DNA from: Butyricimonas faecihominis
GTDB taxonomy: Bacteria; Bacteroidota; Bacteroidia; Bacteroidales; Marinifilaceae
Reading direction: 5' to 3'
DNA: 64,000 nucleotides
Assembly (NCBI RefSeq): GCF_033096445.1
Contig: NZ_AP028155.1
Location: 3,539,880 to 3,603,879, forward strand
Shown here piece after piece: positions 33,204-43,123 of the stretch; within the stretch, counting starts at the first letter, position 1, and each line of letters begins with the position of its first letter. The notes beneath the pieces are model-generated. The model was not told where the DNA came from. It worked only from the letters and a program-made list of their open reading frames with translations, and did not search any database. The translations under genes were made by a program, and so were the position numbers.

Positions 33204-36200
33204 ATGAACAAATTTATGAAACACCAGAAACTCCAATTCAATTCGGGCAGTTTTCGACTGGCCGGGTTACTCCGAGTTGTGTTCTTGATGTGTTGCCTGT
33301 TATCGGCGGGTTTGACACAGGCGCAAGAGAAGAAAATCACGGCGGAATTCAAGGATACACCCTTATCCAACGTGTTAAAACAACTGGAAAAACTTTCTAC
33401 CTACAAGATTCTCTTTACTTATGACGACGTGCAGTCCTACAAAGTCACGGCCTCTTTGAAGGACGCGACGATCACCGAGGCCTTGCAAAAAGTGCTTGAT
33501 GGGAAGCCTTTTGTTTTCTCGGATGTGGCTAGCGGGAAGTATATCTCGGTTGTATATCAACCCAAGAAAAAATCCGATACCACGAAAGAGATCAAGGGAA
33601 AAGTCGTGGATAGTAAAGGGGAAACGGTTATCGGGGCCACTGTTCGGGTGGTGAATGCCACGATCGGGACGGCCACGGACGTTGACGGTAATTTCACTTT
33701 GCGTGTTCCGGAAGACGTGATGACACTTGAAGTCGGTTTTGTCGGGATGAAGACACAACTGGTATCCATCAAAGACAAAGCCGAAGTCCGTGTTGTGATG
33801 GAAGAAGATAATACCGTGTTGGAAGACGTGGTGGTTACCGGTATTTTCAAAAAGGCCAAGGAAAGTTACACGGGGGCTGTTTCCAGCATCTCTTCCGAAC
33901 AATTAAAAATGTACAAGGGGCAGAATGTTCTGCAAACCTTGAAAAACATTGACGCATCCTTGAATTTCATGGTAAACAATGCCATGGGTAGTAACCCGAA
34001 TAATGTACCTCAAATAAACATTCGAGGTAATTCTTCTTTACCCATGAGCGTGCAGGAATATAACGAAAGTATCAAAAATGATGTGAACTCTCCTTTGATC
34101 ATCATGGATGGTTTCGAAATCACGTTGGAAAAGTTAATGGACTACAATGACGACGAGATCGAGTCCATCAATATATTGAAAGATGCGGCAGCCACGGCCA
34201 TTTACGGTTCTCGCGGGTCCAATGGTGTGATCGTGGTCGTCACGAGACAACCGGAAGCGGGCAAGTTGAGGGTTAATGCCGAAATAGGAATGGATATTGA
34301 GGCTCCGGACTTGAGTTCCTATGATTTGCTGAATGCGGCAGAAAAACTGCAATTGGAAAAGATGGCCGGGCTATATGATTCCGATCTGCCGGGGAATGAC
34401 GTGAAATATTCCGAAAGATATAATAAACGTTTGAAAGCCGTACTCTCCGGGGTGGACACGGATTGGTTGAGTAAACCTTTGCACACGGGTGTCGGTACCC
34501 ATTATAATTTGCGTTTAGAAGGAGGAAGTGAGCAATTTCGTTGGAGTGGTGCTTTGGCTTACAAAAACGTGGTTGGAGCCATGAAAGGTTCTTCCCGGCG
34601 CAATTTTAACGGTTCCATCGTTTTGATGTACATGATGGATAAGTTGACATTCAAGAATTACACCTCTTACGGGATGAACCGGGGACGTGAAAGTCGGTAT
34701 GGGGAATTTAGCACGTATGCGCAGCAACAACCTTATGATGCCCCGTATGACGAGAAGGGTAATCTCGTGCGTTATTTCGACGGTTTCCAGTATATCAATC
34801 CTGATAAGCAGAATCCGTTATATGATGCTTCACTAAACTCTTTCGATAAATCGGGATACCAATCGTTGACCAACAACTTTTCGATTGAATGGGATATTAT
34901 CGAAGGATTGAAATTAAGAGGACAGCTGGGAATCTCCAGCACGGACAACAGCAGTGATTATTTCTTGCCGGCAGAACATTCTTATTTTACCTCCGGGGAT
35001 AAAAAAGCGGAATATGCCACGGACGAGGGATTCTTCCGTCGTGGCTTGTATCGTTACGGAACCGGGAAAGAATATAGTTACAGCGGGAATGTTACGGTGA
35101 CCTATAATAAAACTTTTGCAGAGAAACATCTTTTATCCGTGGGTGTTGACTGGTCATTGGCCGAAACAAAATCCCGTTCATATAGTTTCGAGTTGGAAGG
35201 ATTTTCGAGCGAGGATATGAATTTTTTAGGAAATGCCCGTCAGTACATGAAGGATGGGATTCCCACCGGGACGAAGACAAGCACCCGTCGCTTTGGTTTA
35301 ACCGGGAACGTGAACTACATCTATGACGGGCGTTACTACGTGGACTTGGCTTACCGTGTTGATGGTAGCTCCACGTTTGGGAGTGACAAAAAATACGCCC
35401 CTTTCTGGAGTACCGGTATCGGTTGGAACTTGCATAACGAGCAATTCCTGCAAGGCCATCCCGTGCTTACGACCTTACGGTTGAAAGCCTCTTACGGAGA
35501 AACCGGTTCACAACAGGGTTCCTCTACTGGGGCATCGACAACTTACAAGTATTCCACAGACAATAAATACATGAACTGGAACGGGACGATCTTGCAAGGA
35601 TGGGGAAACCCCAAACTGACTTGGCAAAAGACGGACGAATTTAATGTCGGGATGGAGTTCGGTTTGTGGACAGGACGTGTAAAAGGAGAAATCAACGTGT
35701 ACACGAAAAAGACGGCAAACCTTCTTTCCAACATGGACCTACCCCTGTCAATGGGATTTTCTTCCTATATCGCGAACGTAGGGGAAGTCGAGAATAAAGG
35801 TTGGGAAGCCTCTTTTAGCGGTTATGCCATTCGGAACTCGGAACGTAGGATGAACTTGATGTTTAGCGGGCAATTGGTTTACAACAAGAATAAAATCACC
35901 AAACTTTCCGATGCGATCAAGGCCCAGAATGAATTGTACTTGCAGGAGGATGTAGATGTGAGCAATCTGTTCTACGAGGGACGTCCGCAGAATGCCATTT
36001 ATGCCGTCCGCTCTTTAGGTATTGATCCGAGTACGGGAAACGAGATCTTCTTGGATAAAAACGGGAAAATCACCGATACTTGGAAACCCTCCGATAAAGT
36101 ATATTTAGGATCAAAAGATCAGAAATACAGGGGAAATGGCAGCATCATGTTTATGTGGAAAGGACTGACGGTCAACGTGGCCTGTTCCTATTACTGGGGA

Positions 36201-36578
36201 GGAAAGGTGTACAACGAGACTTTGTTGAACAAGGTAGAGGTAACAAAGAATACGTTATCCTCCCAAAACGTGGATGCCCGTGTGCTGAAATCCCGTTGGT
36301 TCCAAGCGGGTGACGTGACATTTTTCAAGCAATTGAGTAACACCCAGACCCGTGCAACCTCTCGTTTCGTGATGGATGACAACGTGTTCGAGATCTCGTC
36401 TATCGGCGTGCAATATCGATGGGATACCCCTTGGATTCAGAAATATACTCGTGCCACGTCGATCACGTTCGGTGTGAATATGTCTGACATCCTGCATTTA
36501 TCATCCATTAAAATGGAACGGGGAACCAGCTACCCGTATGCTCGTAACATACAGGGATATATCAAGTTTTTATTCTAA
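33204..36578 (+). CDS. SusC/RagA TonB-linked outer membrane protein with STN domain (locus 2)
   Basis: 1124 residues. Signal peptide with a long basic N-region (MNKFMKHQKLQFNSGSFRLA then LLRVVFLMCCLLSAGLTQAQ), STN domain (ITAEFKDTPLSNVLKQLEKLSTYKILF), regulatory-like beta domain (IKGKVVDSKGETVIGATVRV), plug with VLEDVVVTGIFKKAKESYTGAVS and INILKDAAATAIYGSRGSNGVIVV, and an outer-membrane barrel ending YARNIQGYIKFLF with the usual terminal Phe. The GIFKKAKESYTGA plug segment belongs to a SusC subgroup distinct from locus 1, so the two loci probably take up different ligands. Confidence 0.95.
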   Translation: MNKFMKHQKLQFNSGSFRLAGLLRVVFLMCCLLSAGLTQAQEKKITAEFKDTPLSNVLKQLEKLSTYKILFTYDDVQSYKVTASLKDATITEALQKVLDGKPFVFSDVASGKYISVVYQPKKKSDTTKEIKGKVVDSKGETVIGATVRVVNATIGTATDVDGNFTLRVPEDVMTLEVGFVGMKTQLVSIKDKAEVRVVMEEDNTVLEDVVVTGIFKKAKESYTGAVSSISSEQLKMYKGQNVLQTLKNIDASLNFMVNNAMGSNPNNVPQINIRGNSSLPMSVQEYNESIKNDVNSPLIIMDGFEITLEKLMDYNDDEIESINILKDAAATAIYGSRGSNGVIVVVTRQPEAGKLRVNAEIGMDIEAPDLSSYDLLNAAEKLQLEKMAGLYDSDLPGNDVKYSERYNKRLKAVLSGVDTDWLSKPLHTGVGTHYNLRLEGGSEQFRWSGALAYKNVVGAMKGSSRRNFNGSIVLMYMMDKLTFKNYTSYGMNRGRESRYGEFSTYAQQQPYDAPYDEKGNLVRYFDGFQYINPDKQNPLYDASLNSFDKSGYQSLTNNFSIEWDIIEGLKLRGQLGISSTDNSSDYFLPAEHSYFTSGDKKAEYATDEGFFRRGLYRYGTGKEYSYSGNVTVTYNKTFAEKHLLSVGVDWSLAETKSRSYSFELEGFSSEDMNFLGNARQYMKDGIPTGTKTSTRRFGLTGNVNYIYDGRYYVDLAYRVDGSSTFGSDKKYAPFWSTGIGWNLHNEQFLQGHPVLTTLRLKASYGETGSQQGSSTGASTTYKYSTDNKYMNWNGTILQGWGNPKLTWQKTDEFNVGMEFGLWTGRVKGEINVYTKKTANLLSNMDLPLSMGFSSYIANVGEVENKGWEASFSGYAIRNSERRMNLMFSGQLVYNKNKITKLSDAIKAQNELYLQEDVDVSNLFYEGRPQNAIYAVRSLGIDPSTGNEIFLDKNGKITDTWKPSDKVYLGSKDQKYRGNGSIMFMWKGLTVNVACSYYWGGKVYNETLLNKVEVTKNTLSSQNVDARVLKSRWFQAGDVTFFKQLSNTQTRATSRFVMDDNVFEISSIGVQYRWDTPWIQKYTRATSITFGVNMSDILHLSSIKMERGTSYPYARNIQGYIKFLF

Positions 36579-36600
36579 CACGTAACTAAAAACTGTATTT

Positions 36601-38097
36601 ATGAAAAGATTATATATCATAACGGTACTCGTGGCTTTGTTGTCCGTTTCCTGTAATGACTGGCTGGATGTCCGGCCGGACACGGAACAGAAAGACAAAG
36701 ATTTGTTTACCACGTACAAAGGATTCCAAGATGCCCTCTCCGGTTGTTACATGAGTTTAGCTAGTCAGGACATTTACGGTGAAAGATTAACGATGTCGAA
36801 TATTGAATCTTTAGCCAATCTCTGGTACCAGTTCCGTAATTCGACACGTTACGAGGACAACGACCTCATGAACCATGACTACACGGGCGACTACTCCAAG
36901 ACTGCCGTGAAGACCATTTACGCGGGATTGTTCAACGTGATCGCCCAAGCGAACATGATTATTAAATATGCCGAGAAGAACGGGGAGGTTATCGAGGATC
37001 CCGCGGCTCGTGCCGTTATCACGGGAGAGGCATACGCTATTCGTGCTTTTTGCCAGTTGGACGTGCTGCGTTTGTTCGGGCAAATGCCGCAAGGTGCCTC
37101 CCGGCAAGTGGAATTACCTTATTCCGAAACGACCTCGATTGACGAGATGCCCGCTTATTATAGTTTTGATGATTACGTCGTGAAATTGGAAAGCGACTTG
37201 TCGAAAGCGGAATCTTTGTTGAAAGACAATGATCCCTTGTTCCAATATACTTTTTCCGAGTTGAATTCAGCGAACAGGAATGAATTAAGCGATAGCTACA
37301 TGTACTATCGTCAGTCCCGGATGAATTATTGGGCGGTGAAAGCCATCCAAGCCCGTATGTACCTTTACTTGGGAAAGAAAGACAAGGCGTACATGCTGGC
37401 CAAAGAAATTATAGAAGCCAAAGGTGCTGACGGGGAACTGGTAATGACTATGAGCGGCGAAACTGATATTGCCAAGGGATATAAAGCTTGCCCGTCGGAA
37501 TGTTTGCTCTATCTCAGTAAATATGACGTGAAAACATACTCGTCCGTTTTCCTGATCGGCAACAAGGTAGACCAACAGGCTGGAGCCGGACACCTCGTGA
37601 TTTCCAGCTCCATGCTGAGTGACCTCTACGCGGGACAAAACACGGGTTCGCACAACAGGTATCTGAATTGTTGGAACCGGAACGTGAAAGATGCGTCGGC
37701 TAACCTGTATGGAGCCCTTACAAAATATTATTTTGCAGATGACGCTGAAAACCAGATGTTATATTACCAGATTATCCCGTTGTTACGGATGTCCGAGATT
37801 TATTTGATCGCGATGGAAACCTCTTCCGATCTGGACGAAATAAACGAATGGTACCACGATTATATGCTGGCTCACTCCGTTGTGTTGAACGAAGCGGGTT
37901 TCTCCGCCTTGAGCGAGGTCCCCGGGGAGATGGTTAACGAGTACCGTCGAGAGTTTTACGGTGAGGGACAAATGTTCTACACGTATAAAAGAACCGGGGC
38001 GACGACAATACTTTGGGGGAACGGGAATGTCGACGAGAACGTGTACATCGTTCCTCTCCCGGAAACAGAATATAATCCTAACTCTCAAATAAAGTAA
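36601..38097 (+). CDS. SusD/RagB nutrient-binding lipoprotein (locus 2)
   Basis: 498 residues, lipobox cysteine at residue 18 (LLSVSCNDWLDVRPD, the usual SusD start). Helical scaffold: TYKGFQDALSGCYMSLAS, VIAQANMIIKYAEKNG, AYAIRAFCQLDVLRLFGQMP, IQARMYLYLGKKDKAYMLAKEII, LLRMSEIYLIAMET and the C-terminal EYRREFYGEGQMFYTYKR block. Pairs with the SusC upstream, 22 bases away. Sequence gives no hint of carbohydrate specificity. Confidence 0.95.
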   Translation: MKRLYIITVLVALLSVSCNDWLDVRPDTEQKDKDLFTTYKGFQDALSGCYMSLASQDIYGERLTMSNIESLANLWYQFRNSTRYEDNDLMNHDYTGDYSKTAVKTIYAGLFNVIAQANMIIKYAEKNGEVIEDPAARAVITGEAYAIRAFCQLDVLRLFGQMPQGASRQVELPYSETTSIDEMPAYYSFDDYVVKLESDLSKAESLLKDNDPLFQYTFSELNSANRNELSDSYMYYRQSRMNYWAVKAIQARMYLYLGKKDKAYMLAKEIIEAKGADGELVMTMSGETDIAKGYKACPSECLLYLSKYDVKTYSSVFLIGNKVDQQAGAGHLVISSSMLSDLYAGQNTGSHNRYLNCWNRNVKDASANLYGALTKYYFADDAENQMLYYQIIPLLRMSEIYLIAMETSSDLDEINEWYHDYMLAHSVVLNEAGFSALSEVPGEMVNEYRREFYGEGQMFYTYKRTGATTILWGNGNVDENVYIVPLPETEYNPNSQIK

Positions 38098-38103
38098 ATG
38101 GTT

Positions 38104-38916
38104 ATGAAACAGTTAATAAATATACTGATCGGGTGCCTGTTCCTTTTCGGAATGAGTTCTTGCGAGAAAGATTTGCCAGTGTACGAAACCCCGGATTGTT
38201 GGTTGAATTTCGTGTACTACAATTATGACGGTTCCATACTGGAGACGGAAAAAGTTACCGACGAGATACGATATGCTTCCTATTCGTTCGTGTATGCCGG
38301 GGACGAAGTGGAGATCGACACGGTTTGGTTTGAAATTTCAACCATGGGATTCGTGTCGGATGAGGACCGGCCGTTAGAACTGGAACAAATTCAGACCGGG
38401 AAAAATGACGCGAAGGCCGATGTGCATTATGTCGCTTTTACCAATGAAGAACTGAAGGCGAAATATTACATGATTCCCGCCCGTAAAACGGGAACTAAAA
38501 TTCCCATTGTTGTGAAGAAAGATCCTTCATTGAACAGTGGAGACGTGATTCTGCAGTTTACTTTCAAGGATAACGGTTATTTCAAACCGGGATATGACGG
38601 GTTGACAACCCGCACGTTATCTATTTCTTCGAAGTTAACAAAACCATCGGTATGGGAGGAATCCTATTGTGACTATACGTTTGGTCTTTACGGGCCGGAA
38701 AAACATCGCTTGATGATCGAGTGGACTGGAGAAAAGTGGGATGACGAGTATATCAAGGAATTGATGGACGGGGATTCGGCCTATGTTAACTACTTGGCCG
38801 GTTGGTTTGCCCGGAAGTTGGAAGAAGAGAACGCGAAACGGGAAGAGGCCGGAGAGGAACCCTACAAGGAAGAAGATGGAACGCCAGTTAGTTTTGAGCC
38901 TAAAAGTTGGAGTTAA
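38104..38916 (+). CDS. DUF4843 domain lipoprotein (locus 2)
   Basis: About 270 residues, lipobox MSSC with cysteine at residue 20 from this ATG (the upstream ATG at 38098 abuts the susD stop and is also possible). The DUF4843 region covers roughly residues 20-230, beta-rich (LNFVYYNYDGSILETEKVT, VEIDTVWFEISTMGFVSDEDRPLELE, IPIVVKKDPSL). The C-terminus is strongly charged (EEENAKREEAGEEPYKEED). DUF4843 proteins are regular third genes of SusCD loci that also carry PKD-like lipoproteins and thioredoxins; function unknown. Confidence 0.8.
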   Translation: MKQLINILIGCLFLFGMSSCEKDLPVYETPDCWLNFVYYNYDGSILETEKVTDEIRYASYSFVYAGDEVEIDTVWFEISTMGFVSDEDRPLELEQIQTGKNDAKADVHYVAFTNEELKAKYYMIPARKTGTKIPIVVKKDPSLNSGDVILQFTFKDNGYFKPGYDGLTTRTLSISSKLTKPSVWEESYCDYTFGLYGPEKHRLMIEWTGEKWDDEYIKELMDGDSAYVNYLAGWFARKLEEENAKREEAGEEPYKEEDGTPVSFEPKSWS

Positions 38917-38934
38917 TTTTAAAAGTAAGAAGAT

Positions 38935-40458
38935 ATGAAAAAATATATCATATTATCCGTGTTATTCACGTTGTTCGGATTGGTATCCTGTTATGATGAT
39001 GATAGTAGCTTGGGAACCAAGAACATCGGGGACATAACGATCGGAACCTTGGAAGACGCGTCGATTATTTCTTATAGTGGGAATAAATTAATTCGTGAGC
39101 CGGAAATCGAGACGACTTACCCGGACGATCAATTAACCTACGCGTGGTACATTTACAAGGAAGATCAAGACAAAGGATTCCGGACGAATAAAATCGATTC
39201 GGTCAAGAACCTGTCGTACGAGGTAAATTTGCCGGCAGGAAGTTACACGATTATTTTTGAAGCCACGGCAACCGCGAATGGCTACGCTGCGACGGCAGAG
39301 ATGAAACTTGCCGTTTCCACCACGTTTTCGCAGGGATTCTATATCTTGAAAGAGACGGTAGACTGGAACACGGAACTGGACGTGTACACGCAGAACGGGC
39401 TAGTCTCCGATCTTTTAGCCTCGACCCAAGGGGAAGCCTTATCCGGTTCTCCTCGTGATCTCTCCGTGGGTTACAGCCAAGCCTTTATCGACACCGAGGA
39501 GAACAAAATGGTGAACGCCAATACCGTCTGTATCACCACGGAACAGAATAAACTTATTTGCCTTCGCACCGTGGACATGCTGAAAGCGTTTGATAATTCG
39601 AATCTACTTTTCGAGGAAATGGAGGCGGACGAGGAACCCTATTGTCTGGTTCGTAGTCTTGCCAGTATATTCTATTTCTCGAACAAGGGAATCCGCTCTT
39701 CTTCAACCAGTGAAAATAGTGGAAAAATGGGATTCCCGCTGGATAACGGGGGAAGTAAACACGTTCAGCTTGTAAACGGGGGATTCGGGGGGCATGTGTA
39801 TTGGAATAACACGAAACATCGCGTTATGACCGTGGATTACAGTTGTATTGCGGCATCTGAAGTCGAGTACAACACGGAGATCAATCAAGATAACCTAGAA
39901 TGCCTATCGAGCGGCCTTAACTACGTGGGTGGTGTCGAAACCATCTATTTCCTGTGTCAGGATAAAGTTTCCGGTACCCGTTACCTGTACTTGCTTTCCG
40001 GTGGTAAGATCGTGGAAATCCGGCCGTTGAGTTCGGCTTTGCATTTGGCGCAAGGAGGCATTATAGCCGGGAATGGGATGACCGGGACATTTATTTACAG
40101 CGTACACAACAATAAACTGTATGCCTATAATTTTGATGCGGAAACGGAAATCGAGATCCCCGTCACGGGCCTTCCGGCAGGAGAAACGATTTCCTATATT
40201 TTTAATCTGTATTGGAATATGGGTCCATTTGGGGACACCTCCTTGAACTTTGACAATATCGTGATTGGGACGCAGAAAGAAAACACCTATACCGTGTACT
40301 TGTATAACATCCGCGGAGGACAGCCATATGGAGATCCCGTTGATAAATTCTCCGGGGAAGGAAAATTGAAAAGCGTCCGTTATGTTTGCCAGCTAGTCGT
40401 GGATCAGACCGCCATGCTTGGACCGATGTATGGATATGGTCCATGTTTCCCTTATTGA
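38935..40458 (+). CDS. PKD-like family lipoprotein (locus 2)
   Basis: 507 residues, lipobox VSCYDDD with cysteine at residue 19. N-terminal PKD/Ig-like domain (about residues 30-125: IIREPEIETTYPDDQLTYAWYIYKEDQ ... YEVNLPAGSYTIIFEAT), followed by a beta-propeller-like domain with repeating short strands (GFYILKETVDWNTELDVYTQNG onwards). Belongs to the PKD_6-type lipoproteins found next to SusCD and DUF4843 genes. Probably an exposed accessory binding protein of the transporter. Confidence 0.82.
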   Translation: MKKYIILSVLFTLFGLVSCYDDDSSLGTKNIGDITIGTLEDASIISYSGNKLIREPEIETTYPDDQLTYAWYIYKEDQDKGFRTNKIDSVKNLSYEVNLPAGSYTIIFEATATANGYAATAEMKLAVSTTFSQGFYILKETVDWNTELDVYTQNGLVSDLLASTQGEALSGSPRDLSVGYSQAFIDTEENKMVNANTVCITTEQNKLICLRTVDMLKAFDNSNLLFEEMEADEEPYCLVRSLASIFYFSNKGIRSSSTSENSGKMGFPLDNGGSKHVQLVNGGFGGHVYWNNTKHRVMTVDYSCIAASEVEYNTEINQDNLECLSSGLNYVGGVETIYFLCQDKVSGTRYLYLLSGGKIVEIRPLSSALHLAQGGIIAGNGMTGTFIYSVHNNKLYAYNFDAETEIEIPVTGLPAGETISYIFNLYWNMGPFGDTSLNFDNIVIGTQKENTYTVYLYNIRGGQPYGDPVDKFSGEGKLKSVRYVCQLVVDQTAMLGPMYGYGPCFPY

Positions 40459-40488
40459 TAAATGATACTTTACTAAAAATTTAATACG

Positions 40489-41595
40489 ATGAAAAAAATT
40501 ATTCTATTCTTGTCCGTTTCCTTGTTTACTTTTTCGTTAATGGCCCAGACGAATTTTCGGAATCTCGCTTACAAGGAAGCGCTTGCTGCCGCTAAAACCG
40601 AGAAAAAGCTAGTATTCATTGATTTCTACACCTCTTGGTGTGGTCCCTGCAAGATGATGATGAACAACGTTTTCCCGATGAAAAACGTGGGAGATTACTT
40701 GAATGCCAAATTCGTTTGTATAAAAATTGATGCTGAGAAGGGCGAAGGGCCAGAACTGGCAAAACGCTATCAGGTAAAAGCTTATCCGACTTTTATCGCG
40801 ATAACTCCCGATGAAAAGATTTTAATGACCAAGGTGGGCGGGACGATGGACGGAAATGCTTTTATCGGTAGTATCGACCGTTTGATCGATCCGAACAAAA
40901 CACCAGAACGTATGCGCCAACGCTATGAAAGCGGGGAGCGTACTGCCGCCTTGATTTCCGCCTATGCCGGGATGAAAATGGAAGAAGTTTATAAAAATCG
41001 TCAACCGGACATGGCCAAAAAGGATGAGGCTTTCAAGATAGTGCAAGATTATTTTAACGGTTTACAAGATAAGGAGCGTCTGGCAGAAGAAAACCTGTTT
41101 ATCTACACGACTTACACGGGGAATACCACGGATGCTATTGCACAATATATGATTGCGAACCGAGATAGATTTGTTCCTGCAATTAAGAGTGATATTTCTG
41201 ATCGAATAAGAGAATTGTACAGGATGGACGTTTTGAATTATCTATCCGCGCAAGTTCCTTTTGATCAAGAGCAATACGATATCATGAAGAAGGGAATCAC
41301 GGATTTGGGATTGAATAAAGACGGTCGTTATACGACAGCATTTCGTTTTATTGAGTCTTATAGTAAAGGTGATTTAGACGCTTTTATGACGCTATGCGAG
41401 AAGGAGTATGATAAGTTGAATGAGGATTTTCAGTCTTTTCTCATGTATAATTTTGCTAATTTGTTCGTGAATGCAGACGAGGCGGTGAAAAAACGTGCGG
41501 CAAAATTTATACGTCATTCATTTCTGAATATGGATGCGACGATGATTGTGTTTGTAGCCCAACAATTGATGCAATTGGAAGGTAAAGGTCATTAA
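40489..41595 (+). CDS. Thioredoxin-family protein with helical C-terminal domain (locus 2)
   Basis: 368 residues: signal peptide (MKKIILFLSVSLFTFSLMAQ), thioredoxin domain (residues 25-135) with intact WCGPCK (Cys 51 and Cys 54) and cis-Pro segment QVKAYPTFIAI, then a 230-residue helical region of unknown function. Exported thiol-disulfide oxidoreductase, probably periplasmic. Homologous in architecture to the cysteine-less protein closing locus 1 at 28367. Last gene of the locus, followed by a strong terminator. Confidence 0.88.
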   Translation: MKKIILFLSVSLFTFSLMAQTNFRNLAYKEALAAAKTEKKLVFIDFYTSWCGPCKMMMNNVFPMKNVGDYLNAKFVCIKIDAEKGEGPELAKRYQVKAYPTFIAITPDEKILMTKVGGTMDGNAFIGSIDRLIDPNKTPERMRQRYESGERTAALISAYAGMKMEEVYKNRQPDMAKKDEAFKIVQDYFNGLQDKERLAEENLFIYTTYTGNTTDAIAQYMIANRDRFVPAIKSDISDRIRELYRMDVLNYLSAQVPFDQEQYDIMKKGITDLGLNKDGRYTTAFRFIESYSKGDLDAFMTLCEKEYDKLNEDFQSFLMYNFANLFVNADEAVKKRAAKFIRHSFLNMDATMIVFVAQQLMQLEGKGH

Positions 41596-41639
41596 TGGCC
41601 GAGAATATTAAAAGAGGCTTTCGAAATCGAATCGTTGAG

Positions 41640-41677
41640 TATCCCGGTTCTCTGAAATAGAGGCCGGGATATTTTTA
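41640..41677 (+). terminator. Intrinsic terminator after SusCD locus 2
   Basis: ATCCCGG (41641-41647) and CCGGGAT (41664-41670) with an inner CTCT/AGAG pairing, followed by ATTTTTAT. Confidence 0.85.
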
Positions 41678-41810
41678 TGACTAAGGGAGGTCTGTAAGAG
41701 GAAAGCTCGTTGTCATCTCTTTGTTATCCGATATTTTATCTTTATTTTGTGATCAAGTCATGATCACTCACGGATAAAGTTATTTTAATAAGCAATTAAA
41801 ATATTAATAG

Positions 41811-41866
41811 AACGCTATTATATATAGCGTTTTAATAGGGATTTAATAGCGTTCTAATAGCGCTTT
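41811..41866. repeat. AATAGCG repeat cluster with palindrome
   Basis: AACGCTAT and ATAGCGTT (41811-41831) form an 8-bp inverted repeat around TATAT. Downstream the unit TAATAGCG recurs twice (TTTAATAGCGTTCTAATAGCGCTT) and once in changed form (TTTAATAGGG). Could be a regulator-binding array. Confidence 0.55.
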
Positions 41867-42135
41867 ACACGAAAGTCATCCGGAACTATTCAGCTATTGT
41901 TTATCAATTAAGAGTGTTATCCGGGAGTTCATCATGACGATTACGGCATTAAGAATCAATAATTTGAAATTAGACCTGTTTTTCTGCGATTGGGTGAAGG
42001 TTTGAAAATCGGTTTATTTTTCACGCTGAGAGAAAAAAGGGATCTGTGTGGGAAAAAGATATTTCTTTGCATAGATGATGGGTTGTTGGCGCTTTTTTTA
42101 TACTTTAGCCGAACTAATTTGAAAATGTGACGGAT

Positions 42136-43110
42136 ATGTATACCATAGATGAACTTAGAGCGATTATCAAAGAAGAGTTAGACAAGAAAGAGTATATACA
42201 GAAGCCGTATTCCTTGTTCGAACCGATTCTGTATATTCTGGAAGACGGGGGAAAACGCTTGCGGCCTCTTTTAACGTTGATGGCATATAATCTTTATCGG
42301 GAGGATATTGATAGGGTGCTGAAATCCGCTATCGGAATCGAGATCTTCCATAATTACACGCTTTTACATGATGACGTGATGGATGATGCGGAGTTGCGGC
42401 GGGGACGGCTGACTGTTCATAAAAAGTGGAATAGTAACGTGGCCATCCTGAGTGGCGATGCGGCGGCGATCACGGCCTACCAGTGCATCGAGCATTGCGA
42501 GGACAAGTATTTGCGCCGGGCGATTGATTTCTTTAACCAAGTGGCGATGGACGTGTGCCGGGGTCAGCAATACGATATGTTGTTCGAGACCCGGAATGAT
42601 GTTTCGGAGAAAGAATATATCGAGATGATTTATTTGAAGACTTCGGTGTTGCTTGCCGGGAGTTTACGGCATGGAGCTTTGTTGGCTGATGCGCCGGAGC
42701 ATGAGTATAACGCTTTGTATGAATTCGGGGGATACTTAGGGCTGGCATTCCAGTTGCAGGATGATTACTTGGACGTGTATGGTGACGTGGCGGAATTCGG
42801 GAAGAATATCGGAGGTGATATTGTTGCCAATAAAAAGACATATATGTTGATCAAGGCGTTGGAACTGGCCGATCCGGAGACGAAAGAAGAGTTGTGGGGA
42901 TGGATCGAACGAAAAGAGTTTGACCACGAGGAGAAGATCAAGGCGGTGACTCGAATCTACGATCGTTTGGGTATTAAAGAACTTGCTTTCGCGGCGATTG
43001 ATAAATATTTGAAGATGAGCCGGGATATTTTGGATAAGATTGATGTCCCGAGAGAAAGAAAAATTGATTTCTACGAGACACTGGATGCGATCGGGAATCG
43101 GAAAAAATAA
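42136..43110 (+). CDS. Polyprenyl (trans-isoprenyl) diphosphate synthase
   Basis: Chain-elongating prenyltransferase that condenses isopentenyl diphosphate with allylic diphosphates, probably making the side chain of menaquinone. First Asp-rich motif LLHDDVMDDAELRRG, second Asp-rich motif QLQDDYLDVYGD, and GGKRLRPLLTLMA that binds the homoallylic substrate. About 324 residues. Start at the ATG 42136 (MYTIDELRAIIKEEL); a GTG nine bases upstream is less likely. Product length cannot be read reliably from sequence. First of a plus-strand run with the dCMP deaminase and S41 protease (gaps of 13 and 11 bases). Confidence 0.93.
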   Translation: MYTIDELRAIIKEELDKKEYIQKPYSLFEPILYILEDGGKRLRPLLTLMAYNLYREDIDRVLKSAIGIEIFHNYTLLHDDVMDDAELRRGRLTVHKKWNSNVAILSGDAAAITAYQCIEHCEDKYLRRAIDFFNQVAMDVCRGQQYDMLFETRNDVSEKEYIEMIYLKTSVLLAGSLRHGALLADAPEHEYNALYEFGGYLGLAFQLQDDYLDVYGDVAEFGKNIGGDIVANKKTYMLIKALELADPETKEELWGWIERKEFDHEEKIKAVTRIYDRLGIKELAFAAIDKYLKMSRDILDKIDVPRERKIDFYETLDAIGNRKK

Positions 43111-43123
43111 AATGAAAGGATAA

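Larger units (their letters stand above)
41596..42135. other. 540-base gap after SusCD locus 2
   Basis: No coding potential seen. Holds a strong terminator, a cluster of AATAGCG repeats and a palindrome, and a -7-like TACTTTAG at 42101-42108 upstream of the polyprenyl synthase gene. Confidence 0.6.

Noticed and set aside
41811-41866. Possible CRISPR-like repeats
   Set aside because: Units are only 8 bases, irregularly spaced, without spacers or cas genes.
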